Positions 1 to 11,256 of a stretch of DNA of 64,000 nucleotides are shown here, one piece after another. The translations under genes were made by a program, and so were the position numbers. The notes beneath the pieces were generated by a model that saw nothing but the letters and a program-made list of their open reading frames with translations, made no database searches and was not told the origin of the DNA. Position 1 is the first letter of the stretch. Every line of letters begins with the position of its first letter. Location of the stretch: positions 70,430,529 to 70,494,528 of the forward strand of contig CM070873.1 of NCBI GenBank assembly GCA_036365515.1, in the 5' to 3' direction. The stretch comes from Torymus aiolomorphi. Its lineage: Eukaryota; Arthropoda; Insecta; Hymenoptera; Torymidae.

Positions 1-430
1 AATTAATTTCCAAACAAATATTTTATTTATTAACTCAAAATTTTAACCACTTATTACACTTATCTAGTACAACATTTAGTTAAAATTTCAAGAGATTATC
101 TTCATGTGTTTTCGAGAAAAAAATTATTTTAGATAAAAGTACTTTTTCGTTCTAATACGATAGCTGCAGTAAAAATCAACCAGTTGCCTTGAAATTTGGC
201 ACAGGGATAGCTTTTTTGTATCTTCGAACTGAGTTTGTTATCCAAAGAAATAAATAGAAATAAAAAGAATATAAATAGAAATGAAAAACATGATCGCGCG
301 AGATGCTTTTTGAACCGGCTTCCGAGATAACGCCTTTTTGTACCGGCTTCAGAGATAACGCCTTTTTTATCCAGCTTCCGAGATAACGTCTTTTTCAACT
401 TGATCCTGAAATAACGCCTTTTTATGCGGA
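1..430. repeat. Dispersed AT-rich repeat with a short tandem block
   Basis: The first ~260 bases resemble 11555-11830 (same order of words: TTTCAAGAGAT, ATCTTCAT, TTTAGAAAAAAATTATTTTAG, then a cGATAaC..agtaaaa stretch), so this is one copy of a dispersed repeat. From about 315 to 425 there are four units of 29-30 bases, each holding GAGATAACGCCTTTTT or a close variant. No coding potential was recognised. Confidence 0.55.
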
Positions 431-999
431 AGCGAGGATATATAAATGTTAGGATAGTTAAAATATTGCATAAGTAAGTTACTTTAATTGTACTATTAAA
501 TATATAAATTCGAAGAAAAAGAAATTAAAAAAAAAATAAAAAATTAAAGTTAAGTTTGTAAAATAAATTAGAAAAAATAAAATATGTAAAAGACACGCAC
601 GTTGATAAATAAAAATTATTTATCTATATACTGACTTAAACAATCAATGTACTAGAACACTAACTTTAGTTTGAGGACGTTATAATTGCCAATGACTTGG
701 CAGCGGCTTTTTATTATTTTTATTTGTCAAAACTAATTTGATAATTTATTTGAAATGTGACTATTTGGTATTGTATAATGTATATTTTAAACTATTTTAG
801 AAATCATGACCAAAAAAGTTAATTAAGTATATTTGATTTTTACAGTTTACTTCAATTCTTGATTAGTAAAGTTTATAATATACGAATTGCACCTCTGTTT
901 CTTTAAAACTAATATGGATCATACAAACTAATAACTTCGCTGACTTATTTATAGACTTCTCGTTACTACCAATTCACGTTTATTTTAATGTAATTTTAG
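431..999. other. AT-rich non-coding stretch, probably intron of the odorant receptor
   Basis: No exon was recognised here. It ends in a splice acceptor (TAATTTTAG, AG at 998-999). It contains one copy (667-712) of a motif with the partial palindrome GCCAATGACTTGGC followed by AGCGG, also found at 54283-54322 and 62091-62135. Confidence 0.4.
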
Positions 1000-1667
1000 T
1001 TTTGCCGGGATCCTTGAATCTTCTTATTCTACAAGTTTCCTTGTTGTAATGGGATGTAATGTTGCTGTTATTAGTATCGGATGCGTAGTAGTAAGTTTAA
1101 ATATAAAAATTCATATTATTTGAATGTCATAAAATATGAGGATTCCTATTAAAATTTTATTTTATCAAACATTGAATTTTAGATCTTAGTAAATATGGAT
1201 AAACCAATGCAGTTTCTTCGATATGGCTTAATTTTTATTGGAGTGATGATGCATATGTTTTATTTAAGTTTACCCGGGCAAAAGTTGATCGATAGCAGTG
1301 GTGGCATCTTTGACGATGCGTAAGTCTACTAAACTAGATACTATCCATCAATGTTTATTCGATAGTTCCAATGTTTCATAGAATTTTCTTCTTTTTCATT
1401 TATAAGGTATAACAGTCATTGGTATGTTTGTTCAAATAAAACAAAAACCTTATTGAAGTTTCTCATGTTACGCTCTAAAGAGCCATGCCAATTGACAGCT
1501 GGAGGGATATACATCATGAACATTGCAAATTGTGGCTCGGTAACATACTTATCATTTATCTTTTCTATTTAGGAAAAAAAGATTTTTTGGATGACTTGTC
1601 AAATTATTCGTTTAAGCTTGCGAAGACATCAATGTCGTATATAACAGTATTCGCATCATTTAGATGA
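1000..1667 (+). CDS. Insect odorant receptor (7tm_6 family), last four exons
   Basis: Insect odorant receptors are seven-helix membrane proteins that form odour-gated cation channels with Orco in olfactory neurons. Four exons are visible: 1000-1090, 1183-1319, 1407-1539 and 1617-1667. They are bounded by AG acceptors (998, 1181, 1405, 1615) and GT donors (GTAAGT at 1091 and 1320, GTAACA at 1540), with compatible phases, and end in TGA at 1665-1667. The joined reading gives about 136 residues: a hydrophobic helix, then FYLSLPGQKLIDSSGGIFDD, YNSHWY, a lysine/arginine-rich loop ending LMLRSKEPCQLTAGG, IYIMNIANC and KTSMSYITVF. This is the order seen at the C-terminus of this family (helices 5-7). 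Whole receptors are about 390 residues, so the N-terminal exons lie left of the window or are lost. The four exons hold no stop or frameshift, so the gene could be intact. The last acceptor is the least certain junction; 1572 is an alternative but gives the wrong frame. Confidence 0.85.
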
Positions 1668-2838
1668 ATCTCTAAATCTCTAAATAATTATTTATAATTG
1701 CAACTGCAATTATCAGATTTATATTTTAATTATTGCAGAACGAAATAGGCTAAAAATAGATTTTACCGTATAGTTTGTAATAAATTATGATTCAAAATAA
1801 TAGGTAAGTGATGTTATAAATCTATAAATTATTTATAAAGTTGCAATTACTCTACAGTAATTATTAAGATATGTTATGTTATGTATACAAATAAAATTTA
1901 TTTTCTAAGCTGTCTGTTTTTCAATTTTATTCTGAACCTTATCAAGTTTCTGTAATAACTTTAAACTTTCCTTTCATATGATTTATTAAAAATAAAAAAC
2001 AAAATCAAGTATTGGATTTTTTTGTATAATTTTCTTTCCATTTTTTATTAATTTCAGCAAAAATACAAGGAGCAGTTTAATACATTTTGTTTAACAAATT
2101 TCTATCATAAAATTTAACTTCTGTACGTTATGTACAGTGAAACAATTCAAGAAGAGAAATAAAGTATTAAAATGGATTATTGACTAAATCATAATAGATT
2201 AAGAGTTGAAAATGTGAAGTTCCTTTATTGAAAATAATTTCTTTTATTTAATTTTTCTATTTTTCATATTAAAAACTTATTTTATATTTTTATACTTGTA
2301 TAGATACGTTATTATTGTCGATAATTTGTACATACTTGTGATTTTTATAGTACAAGTTGCAACGAGCAACTACTCTTGAGCGTAATGGCCATCTCGCATT
2401 CGTGCATATTTACTGGAGGATATACCACATGCATTATATTACAATTCTTTATACTTAACGGTAGGCTGTAGAAAGATAATAAATTATATACGCTATGACG
2501 TATTATAATGTAGTAAAATGTATCAAAGAATCCGTTATGAACATTTATTATATTGATTATGTCGTATCATGCCAAAAATGAATGTATTTTGGCTGAAGCA
2601 GATGTAAAACGCTATTCCATTCACAAAACTATTTAACATAAAAAAAATTGTTTATCATTTTCAAATACACTACTTTGAAACTTTTAAAGAAATGTTTTTA
2701 AAAATAGAAATAGAAATATTCTGTCTTTGGTGGTTTTGCATTTGATCTCTCTCTTTGGCGGTTATTTGCATCTCTCTACTCGGCAGTACAGTCGTTATAC
2801 AACGTGGAAGTAATAATAGTTTTTTCGTTGAAAATTTT
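1668..2838. other. AT-rich intergenic DNA between two convergent genes
   Basis: No gene, tandem array or element boundary was recognised. Several AATAAA-type words follow the receptor stop (for example near 1889) and could serve as its polyadenylation signal. Confidence 0.4.
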
Positions 2839-3142
2839 CTAGAGATTAAACTCGGATTTGATCGCGACTTCCTTGGTAGGATTGAGCTTCATCCTGAGAG
2901 TTGTCACGTCGTCGTCTATCCTGACCAGTTTCCGGAATTTCTGCAAATATGTCAAAAATAAATATTCATGTTTTCTCTTTTGCAGCTCCGGGTGTAGTGT
3001 ACCAAAGGTAAATCGCGTAACCAGGTATGCATAGCATCGAGGATAGACCGCTAAGCCAGCCCAGCAAGTGGCTCCACCAGGGATACTCGTAGTAGAGGTA
3101 TTTGGTAGGAACGAATGTTACGACGTTGAATGTAAAAGCGCC
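2839..3142 (-). pseudogene. SLC6 sodium/chloride-coupled transporter, C-terminal fragment
   Basis: SLC6 proteins import neurotransmitters or amino acids with Na+ and Cl-. On the minus strand an exon opens at 3142 after a good acceptor (TTTTGTAG) and encodes residues typical of the last two helices: YLYYEYPWWSHLLGW, then SSMLCIPGYAIYLW and TTPGAAKE. After ...AAKEK the frame meets TGA. Homology resumes at 2940 with KFRKLVRIDDDV and continues to TAG at 2839-2841. The two blocks are continuous in the family (TPG...EKFRKLVRIDDD) but are split here by about 34 bases with no GT donor, although the right edge (TTTGCAG) looks like an acceptor. This is either a small disabling insertion or an unusually short non-canonical intron. 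No upstream exon was found further along the minus strand, which favours a truncated pseudogene, though a long intron leading out of view is possible. The gene is convergent with the odorant receptor. Confidence 0.75.
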
Positions 3143-4270
3143 CTACAAAATGACATGTTTTCTAAGTCATATTTTTTAGTATATCTTTTATTTTTTTAAA
3201 TTGACTACGTTTCGTTTTTGAAAAATTTTTGGTAATTTTCTAATAACAAAATATAATAACTAATTAATTCATGAATTATTTTAATAAAAAATTTGTTGGT
3301 ATTGATTAGATTAGTACATTGTGATACGTGGTAAAAGGACATTTGGTAAAAATCACCTTACACACGAGTTTTATACAGTATTTTATACTACGAGAGCTTA
3401 AAAATCATGTCAAAGCTGCAATTTTTAGGTTAGAGTGGTATAAAAAAATTAACAGTTCTAATTATACAAATATTATTGCCTTTATTTTAGGCTACTACAG
3501 TTTTTTCAATATTAGTCGCTGAAAATAAGTAACATTATATATAATAAGTATGAAATGTAATTGGGAAAATAATTATTAATTTAATTAAAATTTTCAGAAC
3601 TTGAAGAAATAAACCATTTTCATCATTTTAGAATTTCATTTAAAAATACTTATTTTTTAACTATAGATTCTAACAAAATTGAATTGAATAATGTAAAAAA
3701 CTCCTGTAAATAAGTCAATATTATTTCCAAGGTTTGTAGGCTTATTTATGCTTTCAAGAGATGATTTCGCGATTAGATCATATTAAGCAGAAGACCGATT
3801 TAAATAGCCTATCTTATTATCATCCTCCACGGTGGTCCTCGGCTGACTTTAACCGTGAAGTGCTTGCACCTCTGATATTCTTGTTGGATATGATTAGGGA
3901 CCCTTTCAGAATCATATTCCAATAAAAATTAAAATATAAAAGTCAGCACTTTTTTTATTCTTTTTTTTAAGCGTAGTTTATGAAACGTAGTTTTTCGTGT
4001 ACGGCCCATATGTCTATAAGGGCTCGGACACTTAAAAAGGAACAGATAAAAAGAACAAGAAATACATGGGTTTCTATATCTATATATACGAGGAACAACA
4101 AAATACAGAAGGAACAAGTGATATATATAGATATACTAACCCATGCTATTCTTGTTCATTATATCCTGTTCCTTTTTTCGTGTACGGCCCATATAATCTA
4201 TGGGTATACCCTACAAGAAAATCGGAGAGGGTACGGAAACGAGGTAAGGGTAGGAGTACGTGGTACAGTA
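3143..4270. other. AT-rich DNA with a fragment of a dispersed repeat
   Basis: About 75 bases at 3366-3440 match, in reverse orientation, 41108-41180 (shared words TATACCACTCTAACCT and CATGATTTTT). A short open stretch at 3828-3924 on the plus strand was not recognised. Near 4000-4200 the words GTGTACGGCCCATAT and TTCGTGTACGGCCC recur. No gene is claimed. Confidence 0.35.
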
Positions 4271-4273
4271 TGG

Positions 4274-4311
4274 ATTCACCCTAATCTCTCTCTCTCTCTC
4301 TCTCTCTCTCT
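4274..4311. repeat. CT microsatellite
   Basis: An uninterrupted run of CT dinucleotides, directly visible. It forces the short open frames overlapping it, which are not considered genes. Confidence 0.9.
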
Positions 4312-4439
4312 ACACATGTGCGCGCAGAAGCCTTTCTACAATAGGTTCAGTTCAATACTGTTCAGCTCCGTTGAATACATTATGCATATATCTATATATG
4401 CTTATGTGTATAGATATATTCACAATGTATTTAATGCAA

Positions 4440-4951
4440 CTGAATAGCTGAACTGAATGTATACTGTAGAGAGGCTTCGCAGCATCCGTAGCAGTCATCC
4501 TTGAACGCTGTGGTCGCCGTATTTATCGCCGTTGTCTGCAGAGTATAGCTGTCATCTTCGTGGTTATGTTTACTACATCTAGGTCAAACCAGTGCATTCA
4601 CACTTTCATGTATTTTTGCTTCTGTCTCATGCTTCTTCATTTTCTTAGTTGTGCTACCAAGGAACTGTGTTCGCTGGGGAAAGCTATTTCTTCCTTCTCT
4701 GCCAGTCGTGGTTACTTCTTCTATCTGGATCTCTGCTATAATGCACTTGATGCCAGTTTGTTGCTATCTTCTCAACTGGTCAATCGCATTTCAATATTCA
4801 ATTGTTTGCCATTGTTACTTCAACCACTGTTTATTCTCCTTATGGTTGACTGGGTGGCTTCCGTCATTGGAGATGGCTTGGTCGACTTATCTGTATGTGC
4901 ATTTCCAAGGATGCCGCTATTGGCATAGAAAGTATTGTATGATTCATCCTA
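4440..4951. other. Unrecognised stretch adjoining the palindrome
   Basis: Composition is more balanced than its surroundings, and two overlapping plus-strand frames stay open (4560-4928 and 4651-4971) with hydrophobic, low-information products. Neither strand gave a family I recognise. It may be a decayed element or gene. It stops exactly where the palindrome at 4952 begins. Confidence 0.3.
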
Positions 4952-6772
4952 AGTTTCCTCTTTCACTGTAAGTTATATAACAATAACTTTTACTTTTATA
5001 TTTAAAAGATTTGCAAATCATAAATATTAAATAATAAATAAAAAAAATAATCAGAAAGACCTGCACATGTCAATACTCTTTAATACATCTGAAGTTATTT
5101 TATAAATATATGTGAATTGGCAATAATTATAAATGCTTTATATTGTCTTTTACCGAATCAACTGATATTCGATCTTTTTTTGTTGAGAATAATGTACCTT
5201 AGAATAATAAGCCAAAATACGATTAATTGTTTAATAAGAGAATAGCATGCACCATTAAATGTAGCTTAGTCTTATATATACTTATGGCACACGTGGTAAT
5301 ATGAAAGAGCATTGGCATTTTGTATAGCTTTAAACAGATACTGATGCTACTGCATCTTTATTATACTGACAGTCCTAGTAAAAATTGATTAGTATACGCT
5401 TACAAATAATGAATTAGGAAATTGAACAAATTGGACATCCAATGAACTCTATTATTGAATATGCTAGTTTATTCCAGCCTAACACCGGGCAATATAGTTC
5501 GTCTAATGTTCAATTTTTTCAATTTCCTTAATCATACTTCTACGAACCATTCAAAACTCACCGTATAAATTATGAAAAATTTTATAAACTAATTAAATGT
5601 TCTTATTATAACTAAACATTTTTTCATTCAAAATACTCGACCAAGTAGAAAATTTTGATAGTTATCAGTTTACATGGTATTCGTTAAAGATAAGTATGGT
5701 ATTGAAAGGATAGTAGCGATAGTGTTGTATAGATCTAAAGTCGTATAAAATGTTAGTGTCCTTGCATACTGCTAACAATAACTCGTAATATTAAAAATGG
5801 AATACTAGCAAAGCATGAATATAACTTGAAAAAAAAATAGAATGACTATTTACAGTCCAAGATACGCACAACTGATATTAAATTTTTGTTGTTGTTATGT
5901 CTTGGGTAGCAGTATGAAAGAATACTAACATTTTATATAACTTTAGATCCAATACTATTGCTGATGTCACTTCAATGCCAGACTTATGTTTAACAAACAA
6001 CACGTAAACCAATACTATCAAAATTTTCTTCCTTGGACGAGTATCTTATTGAGGTGAATTTCAACTTAACATATTTTAATTAGGATTGATTGATGGAAAA
6101 ATGTTTAGTTATAATAAGAAAATTTAGTAAGAGTTTATAAAATTTTTCATAATTTGTACGGTGTGTTTTGAATGGTTCATCGAAGTACGATTAAGGAAAT
6201 TAAAAATTGGACATTAGACGAACTATATTGCCTGGTGTTAGGCTGGAATAAACTAGCGTATCCAATAGAGTTCGTTGGATGTCCAATTTATTCAATTTCT
6301 TAACTCATTATTTGTAAGCGTGTACTAATCAATTTTTACTAGAACTGTCAGTATAATAAAGATGCAGTAGCATCAGTATCAGTTGTAAAGCTATACGAAA
6401 TACCAATGCTCTTTCATATTACCACCCGTGTCATAAGTATATAAGACTAAGCTACATTTAATGATGCTTGCTATTCTCTTATTAAATGATTAATTGCATT
6501 TTGGTTTATTATTCTAAGGTACATTATATCAACAAAAAAAGGATTGAATCTTAGTTGATTTGGTACAAGACAATATAAAGCATTTATAATTATTGCCAAT
6601 TCACATATATTTATAAAATAACTTCACATATATTAGAGAATATTTACATGTTTGTGTCTTGGATTGTAACAAGTCATTCTGATTTATTTTAAATTTAATA
6701 TTTATGATTTGCAGTACTTTATACATAAAAGTACAACTTATGGTTATATAACTTACAGTGAAAGAGGAAACT
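4952..6772. mobile_element. 1.8 kb palindromic (foldback) element, family D
   Basis: The left arm begins AGTTTCCTCTTTCACTGTAA at 4952 and the right arm ends with its reverse complement at 6772. Matching blocks run inward in mirrored order: the GTGAATTGGCAATAATTATA block at about 5112 and its complement near 6590; the GGACATCCAA block near 5430 and its complement near 6270; a further pair at about 5580 and 6130. Arms are roughly 830 bases with many substitutions and a central ~100-base unpaired part around 5790-5900. No target duplication was found and no ORF of note. The arms are diverged, suggesting an old element. Confidence 0.8.
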
Positions 6773-7575
6773 CATTTAGCAGTAAACTTAAAATAATATA
6801 ATACTTATTACATGGATTTTTTCCTAATTCAAAGGTATGTGATAATAATTAAGTAGCGCTTGTTCATATCAGTTGCAAACCATAATACATAACGAAACTG
6901 TAAAGGACAGTTTGGATAAGATTCTCAGTCGTCGCCCATGTCAACGTGCTAATGTAGTGTGTATGTGCGTGGTGGGAACCTGGGGTACGCAAACCCTATT
7001 TCACAGTCATCACCGATGCCTATCAAGGCAGTTACTATTGAGTACTCGAAGGCGCGTTCGATGTTGGCCTCGCTTGTTTTTGATATCGCGGGTCGGTGTC
7101 GAGTAGAGCGAGCCCGAGACTCGTTAAACATCGTCTCGTCTTTCTCTTTTCTGCCATTTTTTGTCTTCGAAAAAATTGTGAGTACCGTACCTATATGTAA
7201 ATACAATACCAGTATAAATAATGTTTTCTCTACAAATGTTTCATTAAACTATTATTTTTATAAACACTGTTGCATTGCTAAATAATTTATTCTAATTAAT
7301 AATTAACTTATATAAATTTGTAATTAATAACTTTAAATGTGAGAAAAACTCAAGTTTTCATAGCAAAATGTAAAAACCATATTTTTTAAGAGATAATATC
7401 AACATGATTTTTAGGTGCTAGTCACGTGATAATCAGGGGACGTTCTGGTATGATGTTCAGCTAAAATCAGCTGGACTTTTTCAGTATAAACTATAATTTT
7501 TGAAGGTAATTCGTTCTTATCATTAAAAATAATTTTTATGCATATTTTTGATGTATATTTTTTTTATAAAAATTT
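6773..7575. other. Unassigned DNA
   Basis: The part from 6890 to 7190 has higher GC content and short open frames on both strands (6949-7206 minus, 6959-7285 plus), but no family was recognised and no supported splice structure emerged. The rest is AT-rich. Confidence 0.3.
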
Positions 7576-7711
7576 TCCGACTAATCGCGCGATTAATCGT
7601 GCAAGTAATGACGCGATTTATCGCGTCATGATTTGATCGATAACATGACGCAATTACTTGCGCGAGTACCTACGCGATTGCTCGCGCGATTAGTCGCGCG
7701 ATTTTTTTCAG
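7576..7711. repeat. Small inverted repeat built from the word TCGCGCGA
   Basis: The arms contain repeated self-complementary words AATCGCGCGATT, GCGCGATT and TCGCGTCATGA. The left side (CTAATCGCGCGATTAATCG) is mirrored on the right (CGATTGCTCGCGCGATTAG), with an AT-rich centre near 7632. The block is strikingly CpG-rich within AT-rich DNA. It looks like a short foldback or MITE remnant; flanking duplications were not resolved. Confidence 0.6.
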
Positions 7712-8367
7712 TAGGGAAAGCTTTTCGATTCACCATAAATGCTGCTTGTCTATTATTTGTAGATTCCATTCGTGCACTTGTAAAATTTTCTCTGATAACA
7801 GTTTCACAATTTTTACAGTATAACACTAGTTTTACACACAATCCGTTTCTCTCAGTTATTGAAGCACTACTATCACATTTTCTAGAACAAGCACTACAAA
7901 TTGTTTCTTTTTAAAAATTACAAAAGAAACTTGTGTGAACCAGAATTAATTCATCACTTTCACTTATATCATCAGGGCTGTTTAGTTTTGTTTTCACCGC
8001 TGTCTGTTCAGGGCTATCAATTTTTTTGTTTATCCACCATCATTTGCATTTGTTTTTTCTTTTTTTAGAAACATATTTGCTTCTTGGCACTTGCCACTTA
8101 CTGGATAAAATGTGCATTTTCAAAACAAAATTGAATATTTACAAGAAACAAACACTTTTTAATAATGATTTTTTATTATTATTTAATTATTAATCAAATA
8201 TTAATATTGTGTGATAAGCGTTATTAAACTTTTTCAATGGATTTTAATTACAATTTTACTGCAGCAAAACTAAACAAATTTTTGAGGATAATATATACGA
8301 TTTTTTTGTCAACTCAGAAACACAATAAACGTGAAGTTAGACCCGCTATGTACAGAAAGGAACGGAA
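7712..8367. other. AT-rich DNA, nothing recognised
   Basis: No gene or element boundary was found up to the start of foldback element A1. The bases AA at 8366-8367 are the left target duplication of that element. Confidence 0.4.
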
Positions 8368-9550
8368 CCCTTATAAAAATATCCTATAGAAAATCCTTTA
8401 GGAAATGCTATAGAAAATCCTGTAGGCATTCCGTAGAAATCCTATAGGAATCCTATAGGATACTCTATAGGCAGTCCTATATGAAATTCTATATAAGAAG
8501 TTCTATAGGAAATCCTATGTGAATTTCGCGCTTTTCCTGTAGGAAATCCTATAGGAAATCCTATAGGAAATTCTGTAGGTAATTCTGTAGGAAAAACTGT
8601 AGACAATTTTACATCGAAAATCCTACAGGGAATTCTGGAGTATTTTCGTGAAAACAGTTTATAGAGGTTTAGCATCTTATTAAGCGCTGTAACATCGCAC
8701 AGCAGAATCAGTGACAAACAGTTCTAGATAAGGAGTTGCACCTAGGGACTGCCGTGCACGACTGCCGGCGCTTGCCGATTAAGCCCAATGAGCTCAGATA
8801 TCAAAATCAAGGTAATCCTTGTCATATTGACTCTCCGTAAAGTCGTTCAAACGGTTGAATCTCATGGCTTTACATACCCTCGCGGTTCCAATGTGTTTAT
8901 GAGAGTTCCGACTGCTGCGCTGCGCTGCGGCATGCGGTAGAAGCTTGCTTCTCCAGAGCCTCGTTTATGTATGTTCGCTGCTATGCCGCTATGGGGCGCA
9001 ACAGTCGGGACTCTCATAAACACATTGGAACCGCGAGGGTATGTAAAGCCGTGAGATTCAACCGTTTGAACGACTTTACGGAGAGTCAATGTGACAAGGA
9101 TTACCTTGATTTTGATATCTAAGCTCATTGGGCTTAATCGGTAAGCGCCGGCAGTCGGGCACGGCAGTCCCTAGGTGCAACTCCTTACCTAGGACTGTTT
9201 GCCACTGATTTTGCTGTGCGATGTTATAGCGCTAAATAAGATGCTAAACCTCTATAAACTGTTTTCACGAAAATACTCCAGAATTCCCTGCAGGATTTTC
9301 CATGTAAAATTGTCTGCAGTTTTTCCTACAGAATTACCTACAGAATTTCCTATAGGATTTCCTATAGGATTTCCTACAGGAAAAGCGCGAAATTCAGATA
9401 GGATTTCCTATAGAACTTCCTATATAGAATTTCATATAGGACTGCCTATAGAGTATCCTATAGGATTCCTATAGGATAGTTCTAAGGAATGCCTACAGGA
9501 TTTTCTATAGCATTTCCTACAGGATTTTCTATAGGATATTTTTATAAGGG
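8368..9550. mobile_element. Foldback element A1 (TCCTATAGGA family)
   Basis: A 1183-base near-perfect palindrome with ends CCCTTATAAAAATATCC and its complement. The outer ~330 bases of each arm are dense with the self-complementary word TCCTATAGGA and its variants. The inner arm is unique sequence ending near GTGTTTATGAGAGT, and a central ~100-base loop (about 8912-9012) sets orientation. The bases AA flank both ends (8366-8367 and 9551-9552). Open frames in the arms (8442-8717 minus, 9199-9474 plus) encode a repetitive proline/glycine-rich peptide and recur in every copy. They follow from the word repeats and are not supported as genes. No transposase is present; the element is non-autonomous. 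Confidence 0.9.
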
Positions 9551-9555
9551 AACAG

Positions 9556-10400
9556 ATATAGCAAGTAACATAAGTTACTATATCTAAGCTAATCTTAATC
9601 GCTCCTCAAAAAACCCAACTTATTGTCTTCTCGCGCAGATTCACCGACACCACTAACATTTCTCTCTGTCTTGATGTCTCTACCATCAAACCTACTAACC
9701 AAATCGAACTTCTCAGAGTCACCTTTGACTCCAAACTTTCTTGAACTCCCCACTTCAATCATCTCCTCCAAAAAAGCACTCCTCACATCAACCTTGTTCG
9801 ACACCTCAGTGGCACCTGGTGGGGTGGGCCTTCTCAGTAATTACTTCAAATCTATAAAGCTTTCGTCCTTAGCTCATTCGATTACGGTTCTATCTTCTTC
9901 CTTGCGATAAGTCCCTCCGCGACAAATTGGAAGTCAGCATGGAACAGAGCATGTCTGGGGCTGCGCCGCTCGACTCCTAACCGGATAGTTTATGCAGAAT
10001 CTTGCGAATCCCCCCTTTCTCTTCGCCCCAAAGAAATTCTAGATTCTCTAGATTCATCATTCGTACCTTTGCCGTCAACAATAACCCCACTCTAGAATCA
10101 ATCGAATCTCTTTTCGACCTTCTTAACAATCGGAACACTTAACATTCTTGAACTTCCCATTATTCGCGCCTTTGCCTGCCTCAAGAGACACAGCCACCGA
10201 ATCCACTCCTCCGACGTCCTTCCTTGCTTCACCTATTCCTTAGACACTCAAAGCTTTTCGCCTAAAGTGATTATGGATAAAGGTCGAGCAATACAGCGCT
10301 CCTCCAACCCACCTCAAAAATTCAACCACATCTTCCAAAACCTTCTCTCCTCTTGTATTGTTGCTTCTTCATAGAGGAAGCTTTGTAACGGTGAAAAGAA
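9556..10400 (+). pseudogene. Decayed LINE reverse transcriptase, C-terminal part
   Basis: Reading the plus strand from about 9577 gives a broken but recognisable tail of a non-LTR retrotransposon ORF2: APQKTQLIVFSRR (the KTQ..VFSRR strand after the catalytic domain), FDSKLS, LVRHLSGTWWG, QIYKAFVLSSFDYGSIFF, CLGLRRSTPNRIVYAES and PLSLR. Stops interrupt it (for example in KLS*TPHF near 9740, before LLQIYK near 9838, and near 10093). The catalytic motifs themselves are missing. It most resembles the Jockey/R1 group of LINEs. It abuts foldback A1 on the left and a MITE at 10446 on the right. It is a relic with no expected function. Confidence 0.75.
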
Positions 10401-10445
10401 ATTTCAAGACAAAAAATGTTCAAAAAGATGTTTTAAGGCAATATA

Positions 10446-11142
10446 GGGTAAAAGCGGGTATTACCGCGGTTTTTCAGCACGGGCGTCTAATAGTACACGA
10501 ATTAAAAGCTTTGCCTCGATGATTTAAGTTGAATTCTTTTTTTAACTCTTCTTTAACTTACCAGAAATGCAAAAATGACTCTTATCATATGATAAAAAAC
10601 ATATAGTTAATTAACAAATGCAATCTAAAAAATAGATCCGAGGCTGATATTACTGCGGGTATGATTGAATTATCGCGGGGGTTTTACCGTGTGTATGATG
10701 GATTACCGCGGGGGTATTACTGCGGAATTTTACCTTGAGCTTGTTATATTATTTATAATTTTACAACCGAAAAAATGAAGATATGTGTATATTTTTATAT
10801 CATATTTCATTTAGAACATAGCAGTTGGCAAATGTTCTCATATATATTATAGACTTCTTGATTTCACTGTTTTGAGGTTACGTTGGACCAATGCCGCAGT
10901 AATACCAGCAATCGTATTTGTATACAAATGACGGTATTACCGCGGATGGCCAGACAATAACGTAGTATATTCATACAAATCATGCTTTATTCTCTTTTTA
11001 AGACGATTTCTTATATTAATTAATATTTTGTATGATCGAATAAATATTAAATGCCGAATTATACTATGAAAAATGAAATTGCAGAGCGTTTTTCGTCGAT
11101 CCGCGGTAATTGCAGCATCCGCGGTAATGCCCACATTTACCC
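10446..11142. mobile_element. TA-flanked MITE with CCGCGG words
   Basis: The left end GGGTAAAAGCGGGTATTACC and the reverse complement of the right end (GGGTAAATGTGGGCATTACC) match at all but three of 20 positions, and both continue CGCGG. The dinucleotide TA flanks both sides (10444-10445, 11143-11144). Variants of ATTACCGCGG recur at least eight times inside, in both orientations. The length of 697 bases, absence of coding and TA duplication fit a non-autonomous DNA transposon with Tc1/mariner-like target preference; the superfamily is an inference. Confidence 0.75.
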
Positions 11143-11185
11143 TATGTCGATATTTGTTGATTTTGAGAAATATTTTTTTTCGTGG

Positions 11186-11256
11186 ATGTGTCTGTGTGTG
11201 TGCGTGTGCGTGTGCGTGTGTGTGTGTGTATGTGTATTTGTGTGTGTGTGTGTGAA
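11186..11256. repeat. TG/GTGC microsatellite
   Basis: Runs of TG interrupted by CG and TA, directly visible. Overlapping open frames rich in cysteine and valine are artefacts of the repeat. Confidence 0.9.

Noticed and set aside
3828..3924. Short open frame HPPRWSSADFNREVLAPLIF
   Set aside because: Looks protein-like but is too short, with no match I recognise and no splice sites tying it to the neighbouring genes.
4560..4928. 122-codon ORF as a membrane protein gene
   Set aside because: Hydrophobic low-information product, an equally open alternative frame, no family recognised and no splice context.
7626..7914. Overlapping ORFs on both strands near the CpG inverted repeat
   Set aside because: They follow from the arginine/serine-coding CGCG words and show no family resemblance.
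9199..9474. Repeated ORF of the type MPLILLCDV...FPIGFPIGFP in all foldback A copies (also 8442, 34310, 40111, 44157)
   Set aside because: It arises from the TCCTATAGGA word repeats and the shared unique arm; it occurs on both arms and both strands by symmetry and matches no family.
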